Assembly (NCBI RefSeq): GCF_040183065.1
Contig: NC_091117.1
Location: 102,373,501 to 102,437,500, forward strand
Length of the DNA stretch: 64,000 bases
Direction: 5' to 3'
Source of the DNA: Periplaneta americana
Taxonomy: Eukaryota > Arthropoda > Insecta > Blattodea > Blattidae
Both the position numbers and the translations under genes were made by a program. The notes below the pieces were generated by a model that saw only the letters and a program-made list of their open reading frames with translations, was not told the origin of the DNA and searched no databases. Below are positions 46,991 to 58,588 of the stretch, piece by piece. The stretch's first letter is position 1, and every line of letters starts with the position of its first letter.

Positions 46991-48129
46991 TACCTTAAAT
47001 ATCTCCCATACTGTTACTGATATCGAGGAGCTGTTTTCGCTATATTTCAGGACATATAAGAGCTCACAGATCTAGCCTACAGAGAATGAATATTAATAAA
47101 AAAAATAATATTTTCAGCATAAAGTTTTATTTTTGATGGAACAATAATAGTCATAAGTGTAGCAGAGATTAACTAAAAAATTAGCATTATTCTTTGTTTT
47201 AATGCAAATAGTTACCGTAACGAAATATCGATATTCAACTTTTATCCTTCAGTCTGTACAAAAAAATATGACAAAAAATGTTATTGTTATTTTGTTTATT
47301 GCAATAGCAATAGAAAGTGTCTGTGATGTTCTAATATTGTTATTTTGTTTTTTGATCGTTTTATTTTTATTGAAGTAAAGTGTGTTGGTATTTACTGATG
47401 CTGAAAAAACTGATTTAGTTCTCGTATATGGTGAATGCAGAAAAATGCAATGCTGCACTATCTTTCGATACTGTTCACTTACTTTTAATGCATTTTACAC
47501 ATGAAAAAAACAAAATAACATAACATCACTATCACTTTCTGTCGTTATTGTTATTGCAGCAAACAGGATAACATCAGCAAATTTTGATGTTTTTCTTGTA
47601 TCAAACAGGCATTTGATCGGGAGAATAAAAGTTTAATAGGGATATTTTGATAAACATTATAAACATGCGGTACACAGAATTATTATTCTAATTTTATTTA
47701 GTTTCATTTCAACTCAGCCAGCGGCGTAGCTCAGGCGATAGCCCCTTTGCCTGTTGATCTGGAGTTCTACTCGGGCATGGGTTCGAATCCCGCTTGGACT
47801 GATTACCTGATTATTGAGTTTTTTTCCGAGGTTTTCCCCAACCGTAAGGCGAATACCATGTAATACGAGTATATGTCCTCATCTTGCCATCATCAATTCC
47901 ATTGATGCTAAATAGCTCAGTAGTTGATACAGTGTCGTTAAATAACCAAGGAAAAAAAGCATTTCTGCTGCACTTATACCCATTGCTCCATTAAAAAATA
48001 AAATTTTGTGCTGGAAACACTTTTTAATTTTCATTTTTATAGGCTAGATTTGTGGGCTCTTATGTGCCCTTAAATATAGCAAAAACAACTCGACGATATC
48101 AGTAGTAGTATGGGAGATATTTGAGGTGA
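46991..48129. mobile_element. long-TIR DNA element (~170-bp arms), unassigned
   Basis: The arm 46991-47171 matches the reverse complement of 47958-48129 along its whole length (aaatatctcccatact, ctgatatcg, gctatattt, acataagagc, aatctagcctaya). A SINE is inserted just inside the right arm. No transposase recognised; duplication not clear. Confidence 0.75.
47712..47957 (+). mobile_element. tRNA-derived SINE (family A)
   Basis: The head gcggcgtagctcaggcgata (A box) and B box gggttcgaatcccgc are followed by a body with ttttccgaggttttccccaa and the tail gttgatacagtgtcgttaaa. It lies inside the 46991-48129 element. Confidence 0.88.
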
Positions 48130-48668
48130 TGGTTTTAAATGCCTACTTATATTTATGTCACCAAACATCGTAAGATGAAGATTACTTATATTTAATACCT
48201 CTTAGGAAAATGATTTTCAGTTTATGTTGACTTGATCTCCTCATATCATTTTATTATACGTAATAGCCTACACAAATCATGTAGAAAATCGTCTTCTGAT
48301 TCTTGAAATGATGCATCATTTTGTGTTCTTGATTTCAAATAAAGATTCCTTCTGGGGCTCTGAATATGAACAAAATTTGTCTAATAGATGAATTCGCTGT
48401 GCACAGACATACATACAGATAGAGGCGCGGGCAGACAGACATGATGCCCGAACCTCTTTTTCGATATGAGAAATACTGAAAAGGTGCATTTCTGCGAAAA
48501 TCTCGAAATGTAATTTTTCGAAGCATCACAATGCTCTCTCTAATTTCTTTATACTTCGTATAGTGAGAAAGTAAAATGTGAAGAAATGCAGCAGAAGAAG
48601 AGAAAGAAGATGAGGAAAAGGAAGAGGAAGAGGAAGAATGTGGATATCTCCTCAGAAATTGATATTGA
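48130..48668. other. non-coding stretch downstream of the host gene
   Basis: No gene recognised. A purine-rich tract lies at 48590-48640. Confidence 0.4.
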
Positions 48669-48674
48669 TTTATT
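48669..48674 (-). promoter_or_regulatory. candidate poly(A) signal of the host gene
   Basis: aataaa on the minus strand, 210 bases after the stop codon at 48886-48884. Confidence 0.4.
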
Positions 48675-48883
48675 TTGCCGCAATTATCCGCAATTGAAAA
48701 TTACTTCATATTCTGAAAAACTGAATAGATAGGTTAGGCATACATGAAATTACATAATTACTTTTGCTCATCTGTGGCACTTCATAGTGTTTAGTTTAGC
48801 TTTTACTCAAGACAGTCTAATGTTAGAAATACAGTTTTAAATAAGTTTGTGTTTGAATTTGCATTGATGACGTCAATTACCAA

Positions 48884-49066
48884 TTATGAGTCGTCTTCGT
48901 CATCAGCATCTGCATCGTCGTCCTGCAGGGATCCTTGGAGCTCTTCCATTTCGTCTTCATCGTCTTCTGCCTTGTCACTGTTGAGGAACTTTGTTGAAAG
49001 TTTGGCGATTGAAGCTGCTGCCTTGAAGAGGGTCTGAGCCTTTAGTTTCTCTATCTTCTTCTTCCA
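48884..49066 (-). CDS. terminal coding exon of a WD-repeat-like host gene
   Basis: An acceptor (ttgtaatattgcag) immediately precedes TGG at 49066. The exon encodes 60 residues and a stop: WKKKIEKLKAQTLFKAAASI, KLSTKFLNSDKAEDDEDEME, then an acidic Asp/Glu-rich tail ending DDS. It begins in phase 0, matching the exon at 58589-58778, so the join is LPSRDEE-WKKKIEK. The basic helix followed by an acidic tail would be the cytosolic C-terminus. No frameshift, and codon use is balanced, unlike the surrounding TE DNA. By memory the join resembles the C-terminus of insect NACHT/WD-repeat (NWD-type) proteins; this name is tentative, but the exon call is strong. Confidence 0.8.
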   Translation of the reverse strand, partial: WKKKIEKLKAQTLFKAAASIAKLSTKFLNSDKAEDDEDEMEELQGSLQDDDADADDEDDS

Positions 49067-49142
49067 CTGCAATATTACAAAGCATTCGCAATAAATATTC
49101 AGTGAGCCACAAGTAACAAGCGGACTTAAAATTTGTTACTTA

Positions 49143-50742
49143 CTTACAAATGGCTTTTAAGAAACCCGAAGGTTCATTGCCGTCCTCACATAAGCCCGCC
49201 ATCAGTCCCTATCCTGTGCAAGATTAATCCAGTCTCTATCATCATATCCCACTTCTCTCAAATCCATTTTAATATTATCTTCCCATCTACGTCTCGGCCT
49301 CCCCAAAGGTCTTTTTCCCCTCCGGTCTCCCAACTAACACTCTATATGCATTTCTGGATTCGCCCATACGTGCTACATGCCCTGCCCATCTCAAACGTCT
49401 GGATTTAATGTTCCTAATTATGTCAGGTGAAGAATACAATGCGTGCAGTTCTGCATTGTGTAACTTTCTCCATTCTCCTGTAACTTCATCCCGCTTAGCC
49501 CCAAATATTTTCCTAAGCACCTTATTCTCAAACACCCTTAACCTATGTTCCTCTCTCAGAGTGACAGTCCAAGTTTCACAGCCATATAGAACAACCGGTA
49601 ATATAACTGTTTTATAAATTCTAACTTTCAGATTTTTTGACAGCAGACTAGATGATAAAAGCTTCTCAACCGAACAATAACACGAATTTCCCATATTTAT
49701 TCTGCGTTTAATTTCCTCCCGAGTGTCATTTATATTTGTTACTGTTGCTCCAAGATATTTGACTTTTTCCACCCCTTCCAAGGATAAATCTCCAATTTTT
49801 ATATTTCCATTTCGTACAATGTTCTGGTCACGAGACATAATCATATACTTTGTCTTTTCGGGATTTACTTCCAAACCGATCGCTTTACTTGCTTCAAGTA
49901 AAATTTCCGTGTTTTCCCTAATCGTTTGTGGGTTTTCTCCTAACATATTCACGTCATCCGCATAGACAAGAAGCTGATGTAACCTGTTCAATTCCAAATC
50001 CTGCCTGTTATCCTAAACTTTCCTAATGGCATATTCTAAAGCGAAGTTAAAAAGTAAAGGTGATAGCGCATCTCCCTGCTTTAGCCCGCAGTGAATTGGA
50101 AAAACATCAGATAGAAATTGACCTATACGGACTCTGCTGTATGTTTCACTGAGACACATTTTAATTAATCGAACTAGTTTCTTCGGAATACCAAATTCAA
50201 TAAGAATATCATATAATACTTCCCTCTTAACAGAGTCATATGCCTTTTTGAAATCTATGAATAACTGATGTACTGTACCCTTATACTCCCATTTTTTCTC
50301 CATTATCTGTCGAATACAAAAAATCTGATCAATAGTCGATCTATTACGCCTAAAACCCCAATAATTTCATCTACGTACGGAGCTAATCTTCTCAAAAGAA
50401 TATTGGACAAAATTTTGTACGACGTCAACAAAAATGATATTCCTCGAAAGTTACCACAGTTGGTTTTGTCCCCCTTCTTAAAAATAGGTACAATTATGGA
50501 CTCCTTCCATTGTTCTGGTGCAATTTCCTTTTCCCAAATTGCAAGTACAAGTTTATAAATATCGCTATATAATGCACTTCCACCCTCTTGTATTAATTCT
50601 GCTGGAATTTGATCGATACCTGGAGACTTGTACTTTTTCAGATTTTCTATCGCAATTTCGACTTCTGAAAGCGTGGGTTCGGGTATAAATGGCTCAGCAG
50701 TTTGTATTCCAATTTCGTCCCGATCATTTCTATTTGCCTATG
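49143..50742 (-). pseudogene. LINE reverse transcriptase half (3' part of a split LINE)
   Basis: From 50735 the minus strand reads ANRNDRDEIGIQTAEPFIPE, LKKYKSPGIDQIPAELI, VPIFKKGDKTNCGNFRGIS (fingers), then FIDFKKAYDSVKREVLYDIL, HCGLKQGDALSPLLFNFALE and LLVYADDVNML (palm, YADD catalytic box), then the thumb and SRRLRWAGHVARMGESRNAY. Lesions are a TAG in place of a Gln codon at about 50012, a frameshift near 50320 and another near 49300. The 3' end has the (taag)n tail on the minus strand. It is interrupted at 50743 by the CAGT-ended element; its 5' half resumes at 54353. Confidence 0.88.
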
Positions 50743-51040
50743 TACAGTTACCTTGAAAAAGAATGAGACGATTCTTGGTCGTCGGAAGTTAAAGTTCTAC
50801 AGCGCGGTTCACTCGATATAGACGTAACGATACATACCATGACAAATAGTACAAGAATTGTTACAAGGACCACAACAAGGACAAGGACCAAAATAAGGAT
50901 CACGAAGAAGACTGCCATTTAAAGCCAGGATATCACAACATAGCTCGAGTCACAAAATATCATTGCTTCACTGTACCGAATGGCAAATGCCTGCTAAGGG
51001 ATCTACATTCTGGACTGCTGCTGTCACTGTCTTGTCTCGT

Positions 51041-51112
51041 TAGCTCATATAGTAGCGTGTCGGTTCCACTGTATAACCGAAACGTCTCGTGTTCGAACCC
51101 GGGTAAAACTTT
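51041..51112 (+). mobile_element. tRNA-like (SINE head) segment, left
   Basis: An A-box-like ttagctcatatagtag and B box gttcgaacccgg about 45 bases apart. It is not a functional tRNA: the arms do not pair well. No SINE tail was recognised. Confidence 0.5.
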
Positions 51113-51311
51113 TTTTTATTGAAGTGTAATTAATTTGTTCAGAGTTCCTCGACAGTCTAATTTGTCGAAAAATATGGAATAATTTATGCCCAATTTCTGG
51201 GTCTTACAAGTGGGCTGAACCTCGTCAAAAAAAAAAAATAAATCTTACTTGAAAGTTAAAAGTATTCTTCCTCAAACAAAAATCATAAGAAACAAAAAGA
51301 GACCTGTTAAC

Positions 51312-52305
51312 TTAAAATCTTGTCCACATGCCATCAGCTTCTATTACAGCTCTAAGTCGATCCGATATGGATGTCAGGAGATTGTGCAATAAGTTCTGAT
51401 CCCCGGCGAGATCTTCCCAGGTGTCAACAACTTGATCCACAATTCGTCTCGATTTCGAGGGCGTCGGTGGGCATAGGTGGCTATCCTTCTCTTTTTCAAT
51501 TCCGCCCATAAATTTTCGATGACATTCAAATCAGGTGACTTCGGAGGCCAATTAATGATTTCGATCTCGGGTCTCCTTTGAAACCATCTTTGAATGCTTG
51601 CAGCATAGTGCACGGGATGGTTAGCCTGCTGGAACAGCAATGTTCCTTCGGGAAAACGTTCTCGGGCGGAGAGAAGGAATATATTTTCCAGAATGTGCTC
51701 GTAAGTTCCCGCATTAAACCGGCCATCGATGCGTTCTATAACGCCAGGTCCATTGTAAGACATCCACCCCTAACACGATATGCTAAAGCGCCCCGATCTT
51801 TCACGTCGGTGCACATAATGCCGGTCATGTCAGAGACCATCCTCACGATAGACACGGACAGGACTTTCGTAATCACTCAAGATGGTTGTTTCGTCGGAGA
51901 AAATTACATTTCTCCAATCGAAATCCACTCGATTGGTAGCGAAGGCAAGATGGTCGACAGCTTGTGCTTCCCCCAATATTTCCATTTGCGCAGCCCTCCG
52001 GCTCCTTATACCGCGGTTCCTCAACCTGCTGATCACAGTCTGTGAAGAGCCGGGAAAGTTAGATGCTGCTCTTATTTCGTTAGCAGTCAGAAAGGGGTCC
52101 TGTCGAACTGTCTCGAATAAGAGAGCATCCTCTTCCAAGGAAGAAATCCGCGAACGCCCAGGAATAGGGCGATTTTCGACCTCCCCTAAATTTTGGTAAC
52201 GATGAACCCACCAGGAACACCGACCAAACGGCCAGCAGATCTAGCCCCATATCCAGCCTCAACTAGAGCTATAACTCGCTGTCTCATGTCACGTCGGTTC
52301 GCCAT
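51312..52305 (-). pseudogene. Tc1-like transposase pseudogene
   Basis: From the ATG at 52305: MANRRDMRQRVIALVEAGYG and RSAGRLVGVP (HTH). After a frameshift come PGRSRISSLEEDALLFETVR and NEIRAASNFPGSSQTVISRL, RVDFDWRNVIFSDETTI (first catalytic Asp) and LLFQQANHPVH, where the family has DNHPVH, so the second catalytic Asp is Ala. WPPKSPDLNVIENLWAEL (third acidic residue) follows, and the C-terminus ends at 51312. At least three frameshifts. Dead by both mutation and frame. It lies inside the CAGT-ended element; whether its own ends are the 29-bp repeats cannot be settled. Confidence 0.88.
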
Positions 52306-52649
52306 TACGATGAGAAATGAGGGATGACGATAATACTTTAGTGTAGACAATGACTATTTAACGTGATACAGAATTATTGAAGTAACAGGAATCTTGCATA
52401 GTAAGAGTTAATAAATCAACCTTAAATTAAATATCTAAATAACAGGAAATAAGGGGAAGTCCAATTGTTGCGAAACTAATCAAATTAAATCTAATTACAT
52501 TAAGTAAACAAACCCAAAGTTATGACACCACATTGCTACAGCTAAATTGTAGGTTATTAACATAAACATTGAATAGGTCCGTGGTTGTGCGTTGGACGAC
52601 AAAACCATCATCGAAAGTTCGAATCTTGCGGAGGAATGTAACTTCTTGC

Positions 52650-53655
52650 TTTTTATAATGTAAATCAGACTCGTAACTACAATCATTCATATTTCTTACA
52701 TTATTTATTAATATTTGTAGCCAACATTGAATTTGTAAAGAAAAGACTTCAGAAATCTCATATGGAATTTGTGATCTGTAGTGACATAAAAATAGATTAT
52801 CTCTCGGAACTTTTCCGTAAAAGTAAATTAAATTCACTCCTTGAAACTGGAAACCTTAGTCGCAGAGTCATTTTCCCACAGCATACAAGCTGAAGTAGCA
52901 CAGCCATTGATAAATGTTTTGTACACAGAATTAGACTGAATTCCTATTCGACAGAACTATAATCAATGGTTTGTCTGAACATGATACACAAATCCTAAGT
53001 GTTTCCAATGTTACTGAACAATTTAAAAATATTAATTTAAAAACTAAGAAAGGATCGTAAATGCTGTATCTAGTGATTATTCACATTTATGTCTACAAAA
53101 TGAATCTTGGAAAAACGTATATGATACTGGTACTACTGATATTAAGAGAAAATGTATTGCATTTTTCACTTAATTTCATAATCACTTCAGTGGATGTTCT
53201 CCACTCAATGTTGTGAAAAAATTCAAAAGTAAAAACATGTAGATAACGCAGGGACTTCAAAATCTCATGTATTAAAAAAGAAGAATCTATATGTAATGTG
53301 TTGCAATGTAATGATCCTCATGTTCTTAAATACTGCAAGAAGTACACTGTAATTTATCAAAAGTTATGAAAGAGGGAAATAGAATATATTTGAATAGAAA
53401 AGTACAAAATTCAGATAATACAATTAAACCTATTCGGAATATGATTAAATTTAAACTTGTAGATATCCTAAGAAAGAAAATATTTTTTTCATTAAAACCA
53501 ATGATTATAAAGTAGAGGATCCTAAATACATTGCAAATTCGTTTAACGTATTATAGTATATAGTACAGAAATATTATTGACAACTTAAACATTCAAGATT
53601 TTGCAAAAGATACTGCAATTGGTTACTTAACAGATGCATTTAATAATTAGTATTA
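52650..53655 (+). pseudogene. jockey-like LINE endonuclease-region fragment
   Basis: Pieces in order: EFVKKRLQKSHMEFVICSDI (EN core, ICGD-like), LFRKSKLNSLLETGNLSRRV, SSTAIDKCFVHRIRLNSYS, NESWKNVYDTGTTDIKRKC, KPMIIKVEDPKYIANSFNVY-like coding and a terminal YLTDAF. The order is the distal endonuclease domain and linker of jockey-type ORF2. Many frameshifts; truncated at both ends; RT absent. Confidence 0.65.
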
Positions 53656-53762
53656 ATATATGTAATTAGTCAATAACTGCAACAGTGATAGGACTCTAAG
53701 CCTTGGGAAATGTGTGTCTGTGTGGCTTAGGAATATTTTTTTTCATTTCATTCTTATTGTTA

Positions 53763-53770
<8 letters not shown>

Positions 53771-53822
<52 letters not shown>
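53771..53822. repeat. (TA)n microsatellite
   Basis: About 26 uninterrupted TA units. Confidence 0.97.
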
Positions 53823-53829
<7 letters not shown>

Positions 53830-53991
53830 ATGCAAATGCATTCATTAGATTAACGTTTATAGTATTATAATTTGTAATTTTGTATTGTTTGCGATCATTA
53901 ACACTTAATCTCAGGACTTTGTAAAACTCTATTTCAACGTTACTTAGCTATTTCAACGTTATGTAGACCAAAAAAAAATCGTTGTGTATAC

Positions 53992-54058
53992 TAAGAATCG
54001 AACTCGCACTCTTCTACACAACACGCAGAAGTCTTACCGTCTGAGCTATTGAAACGAC
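53992..54058 (-). mobile_element. tRNA-like (SINE head) segment, right
   Basis: The minus strand carries aatagctcagacggtaagac (A box) and gagttcgattctta (B box). It lies about 290 bp from the right end of the CAGT-ended element, mirroring the left segment. Confidence 0.5.
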
Positions 54059-54352
54059 ATGAAAGCGTTCCTTTCTGTGCGGAGTGTCGATCTAGTCATG
54101 AAGGTCCATTGTCGATTTAACTACATGATTTATGTATATATTTATCTTTTATTTACGTAATATTATCATATTTTTTGCAGTTTTTGAAATGAATTTCGGA
54201 ACGATGGTAGTAACAAACCAAATAGCCTGAATTTAAGTAACTCAATATTCGTTATCTTGTGTATCAGTGCTCTGGTCTCCGATCATGCGCAGTGTCTTAC
54301 ATCTGAGACTTAGGAATATTCAATCGTTTCATCCTTTTCCAGGGAAACTGTA

Positions 54353-55249
54353 CATTTATTAGTTGCGCAAAATAGTTTTTCCATCTGTTAAGGATTAAAT
54401 GAGAGACTGCAAGCAAGTCACCATTCTCATCCATGATCACGTTTACCCTTGGCTGATATCCGTTCTTAAATTTCTTTATACCCTTATATAAATCTCTAAT
54501 GTTTTTATTCTTACTATTTGTTTCTACCTCATTCAGTTTTTTCTTCAAGTAACCTCTCTTTTTATTCCTAAGTGTCCGACTTGCTTCCCGTATTTCATTG
54601 AAATAATTATCTCTCTTCTCCTCAACTGGATCCTGTAAGAATTTCAATTTTGCCTGTTTCCTTCTTTCTACTGCAATGCAACAACGTTCATCAAACCACG
54701 GTTTCTTTTTCTTAGTTTCATAATAACCTATGCTCTGTTCTGCTGCAATTTTGATACTATCTCTGATATTTTCCCACACGCTGTTAACATCTAATTCTTT
54801 CTCAACTTCGTCGGAACTTTCAAAAGTGGCAAACCTATTAGAAATTTCGACCTGATAATTTTGCTTAGTTTCCTCGTCCTTTAATTTCAAAATATTGAAT
54901 TTAGTAATATTAACTTGTTGCTCTACTCGCTTGGCTACTGATAGTCTTTCTCTTAATTCTCCAATTACCAAATAATTGTCAGAATTACAGTCTGCACCCC
55001 TGAAAGTTCGAATGTCTACTATACTAGTATGTCTCCGTTTATCTATCAAGATGTGATCTATTTGGTTGTGTTTCAATCCATCTGGAGAATTCCAAGTATA
55101 TTTATGTATATCCTTATGGGGGAATGTTGTACTTTTGACAATTAATTTTTTCGATGTGGCAAAGTTGACTACTCTAACTCCATTGTCACTACTAGTTACG
55201 TGTAGGCTCTCTTTTCCAATAGTTGGTCTAAAAATATCCTCCCGTCCTA
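54353..55249 (-). pseudogene. LINE endonuclease half (5' part of the split LINE)
   Basis: An open frame runs from 55249 down to the insertion point: VGREDIFRPTIGKESLHVTS, DNGVRVVNFATSKKLIVKST, HNQIDHILIDKRRHTSIVDI, then a basic linker and RWKNYFAQLINV. The APE-type endonuclease's final SDH motif reads SDN here (NSDNYLV), so the catalytic His is lost. Coding ends at the TA of the inserted element, and the rest lies at 50742-49143. It is 5'-truncated at about 55255. The same family ends at 29694-30278. Confidence 0.85.
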
Positions 55250-55739
55250 CTTAAAATCTGTACGTTTTATATTAACAATGAGCTCTTTCATATTGTGAAA
55301 TGAAAACTCACTTTCCACCTTTATGAATACTCTACACTTTTTCATAACCAGTTTCTTCTACATCGTAATGTAACTTGCTTTCTAGGTACAACTTTTCAAA
55401 CAGCTTATTGCATTTCATTTAAATGTGTCTGTTTATGTACGGGTTAGAGGAGGAAAGGTCATTATTATGGGAGATCACAGTATTGGACAAAAAGATTCAT
55501 TTGAATATATGTCTGTGCGGAATATTAGTCGAGATAGAATTGTTTACTAGAAAAGTTAAACAACTTTTTTGTTGTTTTATTTTATCTTATTTCTTGTTCA
55601 AATTACGAGATTTTTATTGAACATCTTCACATATTTCACCGTCCACCTGAATACATTTTTCAAGTCGTGAGAGAAGATGACGTGTTGCCCGTCGAAGATC
55701 ATCGTGCCATTCCTTGAATTCAATACTTCATCCTCCAAC

Positions 55740-55925
55740 CTAAAAGCTTCATCTTCTGTCGATTTTTGTTTTCTAAATCCAGACTGTTATAAAACTAATA
55801 TATTGATATTGTTGGGTTCCAAATAATGATATAATCTGTTAGATACAACTACTTTCTCAAATACTTTTGAAAATATTGTCAATAATGATACGAGTCTATA
55901 ATGCAATACTACATCTATCTCTTGT
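55740..55925 (-). pseudogene. jockey-like RT fragment
   Basis: Minus-strand reading NYRLVSLLTIFSKVFEKVVV, LYHYLEPNNINIL and SGFRKQKSTEDEAFRLEDEV is the RT finger region of jockey-type LINEs. Short, with stops; possibly a little more decayed coding up to 56340. Confidence 0.7.
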
Positions 55926-55929
55926 TTTG

Positions 55930-57570
55930 TATGTTGGTTGTATTATGAGTATTTGAGTATTTCTGGAAAAATACAACATTACATTAATAAATTGCATAAA
56001 TTGCTCAAAGAAAGATAAATTATTTGAGAACAGGCTATTAGAACTTTACTTAGTATTTCATCATATCTAGAGTAATTTCTTGTTTTTAAATGATTTAATA
56101 TACATTTTTGCTGCAATGCAGTGGTGGGAATAAATATGAGATCTGGAAATTCAGTCTCAAATGTATCTCATAAATAACCATTTACAGCATCTTCCGGATA
56201 ATCTTGAATGTTCAAGTTATCAGTACTATTTATATCTAAGTCCTTACAAGAATTTGCAATAGATATTGAAACCTTTTCTTTGTAATCACTGGTTAAAAAA
56301 AACAAATATTTTCATTCTTTGGGTATCAACTAGTTTAATTTTTAATAATAACCCAACTAGTTTTAATATTATTGTCTGAATTTTGTCGGAAAAGGCCTAA
56401 GAGGCGAGAAACAAGCAAAGAGTGCTAAGAGCATCATTCTGGAAAATGCTCAAGAGAGGACACTAAGAGAGAAAATGCTCAAGTTTTTTTTAGCAATGTG
56501 ATAAATATTCTGCGTAGATTTTAGACTATTCAACTTTCAAGAGAGATGTGCTGCTTCAGCTGCTGGTCTCAAGCGAACCAAGGACTTCCACCTAAAGAGA
56601 CCCGATGACCCAAAAACATAAGAGAAAGAAGTTACCTATATCTGTGCTTAACCTCCTGAAACTGGTAGAGGAGCCTCAACTGTTACATGATTTCGAATGA
56701 ATTTATATAAAGTGTAAATATATTTAATGGGGTAAAAACGCCTATACAGCTTAAAATATTTGATTTTTCAAAATAATTTTTAATATATATTTTGTTAAAC
56801 AATTAGGTATTAAAATACCTACATTACTTTCAAAATTACGATTTTTATGAGTAATACTGTGCTGTGTTTAAAATTTTGAAGGGGAAATTTTACCTTGTTT
56901 TCCTGCCAACAGAAATTTTCAAATCTGTTTTAATGATATCTCTGAAACTACTGAAGACAAAGTTCCGAATTTTGTGTGTGTGTGTGTGTGTGTTAACATA
57001 AACATATTTACAATCTGTACCAAAATCATGCTCTTATGTTGGATAAATTGTCTAGAAAAAAAAATTTATTAGCAAAAATACCTTTAAAATCGGTTTCTTA
57101 ATTTTAAATGTAGATTAAAGACTATATATTTACCTAGATTCCTGAATGATGGTTAGATTTGTAAACCTATCTTTGGTTTAAAACATAAGAAAACAGAAAA
57201 ACAGAAAAATTGAGTTATGATTGAAACTCCGAATTTTGAAACAGAAAGCAGTCGCCATTTTGAAAAATTAAAACGTATTAAAAATAGATAATTTTCTTAA
57301 TATAAAGTAAAATGATGAGACTTTAAGATGCTTAGTCTATATTGTAATCTTTCTTGTAAGTCATATATACTGAGAAAAAATACTCAAAATGCTAAATTTT
57401 TTACTACTTGAAATTGTAAACACTTCCTTACAAACATTATTAATGTACGTGTTTTTTTTCGTCCTAAAATAATATTCGTCTCGAAAAAACTGATGGATAT
57501 AACTCATTGTAGGCGAAAAGTGTTTTGGCCAGGTTTTCAGGATTCCTGGACCACTATGTAGCGGTACCAG
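55930..57570. other. decayed repeat DNA without an intact gene
   Basis: AT-rich. It contains an unassigned repeat (56473-56535) that is the empty-site paralogue of 58941-59006, and a (TG)n run at 56975-56991. Confidence 0.45.
56473..56535 (+). repeat. paralogous empty site of the hAT insertion at 59007
   Basis: The words agaaaatgctc, ttttttagca, tgtgataaatattct, gtagattttagac and tattc run uninterrupted here. At 58941-59006 and 60425-60440 the same series is split by the hAT element. Confidence 0.85.
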
Positions 57571-57577
57571 TACTATA

Positions 57578-58057
57578 CAGAGTCAACCGTAAGTAATATA
57601 ATTAATTTCAGGAGGTCATTCTTTGAGATATTTCAAACAAAAGAGTTTAAACAATTTTGCTCGTTTTTTGCTTTCTTTTCGAGAAGAAATTGTTTTATAT
57701 TAAACATTTCATAGCGTGTTTTCAGAAAGCCATTGTTTTAATTCCCAATATGCTCAGTCTACTTATGTTTGTGGCATATGTTTATATGCTTAAGTTTATG
57801 TTTAATTTTCATTGTGAATGGGCCTTAATAATTTTCCTATCATTTAATTTCATAACACACTGATATATTAAACTGACTAAACATATTATTACTTAAATCA
57901 ATGGCTTTCCCAAAACAAGCTATGAAATGTTTCATATAAAACGATTTTTTTCTGGAAAAAGAAGCAAAAACGAGCAAAATTGTATTAAATTGTTTTGTAT
58001 GAAATATCTCAAAGAATAACCCCCTGAAATTAATGGCATCACTTATGGTTCACTCTG
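57578..58057. mobile_element. 480-bp long-TIR MITE, TA-flanked (copy 2)
   Basis: The ends cagagtcaaccgtaagtaat and its inverse at 58057 are joined by arms of about 190 bp, so nearly the whole element folds back. TA lies at 57576-57577 and 58058-58059. Same family as 28774-30595. Located in the host intron. Confidence 0.85.
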
Positions 58058-58588
58058 TATACATATACAAAGGATAGTGACGTGACACATTCAACTTCTC
58101 CTGTCCAAATCCCATCCTCACCTTCCCGTGGTGCAAACTGTTTTCAATAAACAAGGCTCTGGGACCGAGTCACAGCGGTATAACTGTTTCGCCAGAAACA
58201 GAGGAAATATTTTCATATGCTGTCCTGTCACAGCATAAAATATAGCGTCCCACAAGTGGCGGAAGTGGGGAATGTTTTTAGGATTCTAAAAATCCTTATA
58301 ACTAGGTTCAATGGGCCTGCAGACCAAAGACGGGTTGTGAATGAGTGATGTAGCCGCCATAGTATAAAAAGATGTTGCTTATGTGAAAACAGCTAAAATT
58401 TTGTCTAAAACGCACTACAATGATGACTATTCTTATAGTAAAATATTCTGGAGTCAAAATAGTTCCCTATTCGAATCTCCGGGTGAGGACTACTGTGGGA
58501 AAATGCGACAGTAAATAAAATATACTGCAATAGAATCCTGGAGGACTAACTTAATAAAAAAAAAACAAGTTTAATCTTGTAGACATAC

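Larger units (their letters stand above)
50745..54350. mobile_element. 3.6-kb element with 29-bp CAGT-type TIRs and TA TSD, splitting a LINE
   Basis: The left end cagttaccttgaaaaagaat (50745-50773) and right end (54322-54350, inverse cagtttccctggaaaaggat) match at 24 of 29 positions. TA at 50743-50744 and 54351-54352 is the duplication. Removing it rejoins a LINE reading frame (LINV, then R-ANRND). It contains a decayed Tc1-like transposase, a jockey-like fragment, two tRNA-like segments near its ends and a (TA)n array. Confidence 0.85.
49067..58588 (-). other. 9.5-kb host intron filled with TEs
   Basis: Bounded by donor gtatgt (58588-58583) and acceptor gcag (49070-49067) on the minus strand. 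It contains a split LINE, a CAGT-ended element with a Tc1 gene and a jockey-like fragment, a jockey RT piece and a long-TIR MITE. Confidence 0.75.

Noticed and set aside
54297..54352. C-terminal extension of the endonuclease ORF (VQFPWKRMKRL...)
   Set aside because: The coding crosses into the terminal repeat of the inserted CAGT-ended element; these residues are not LINE sequence.
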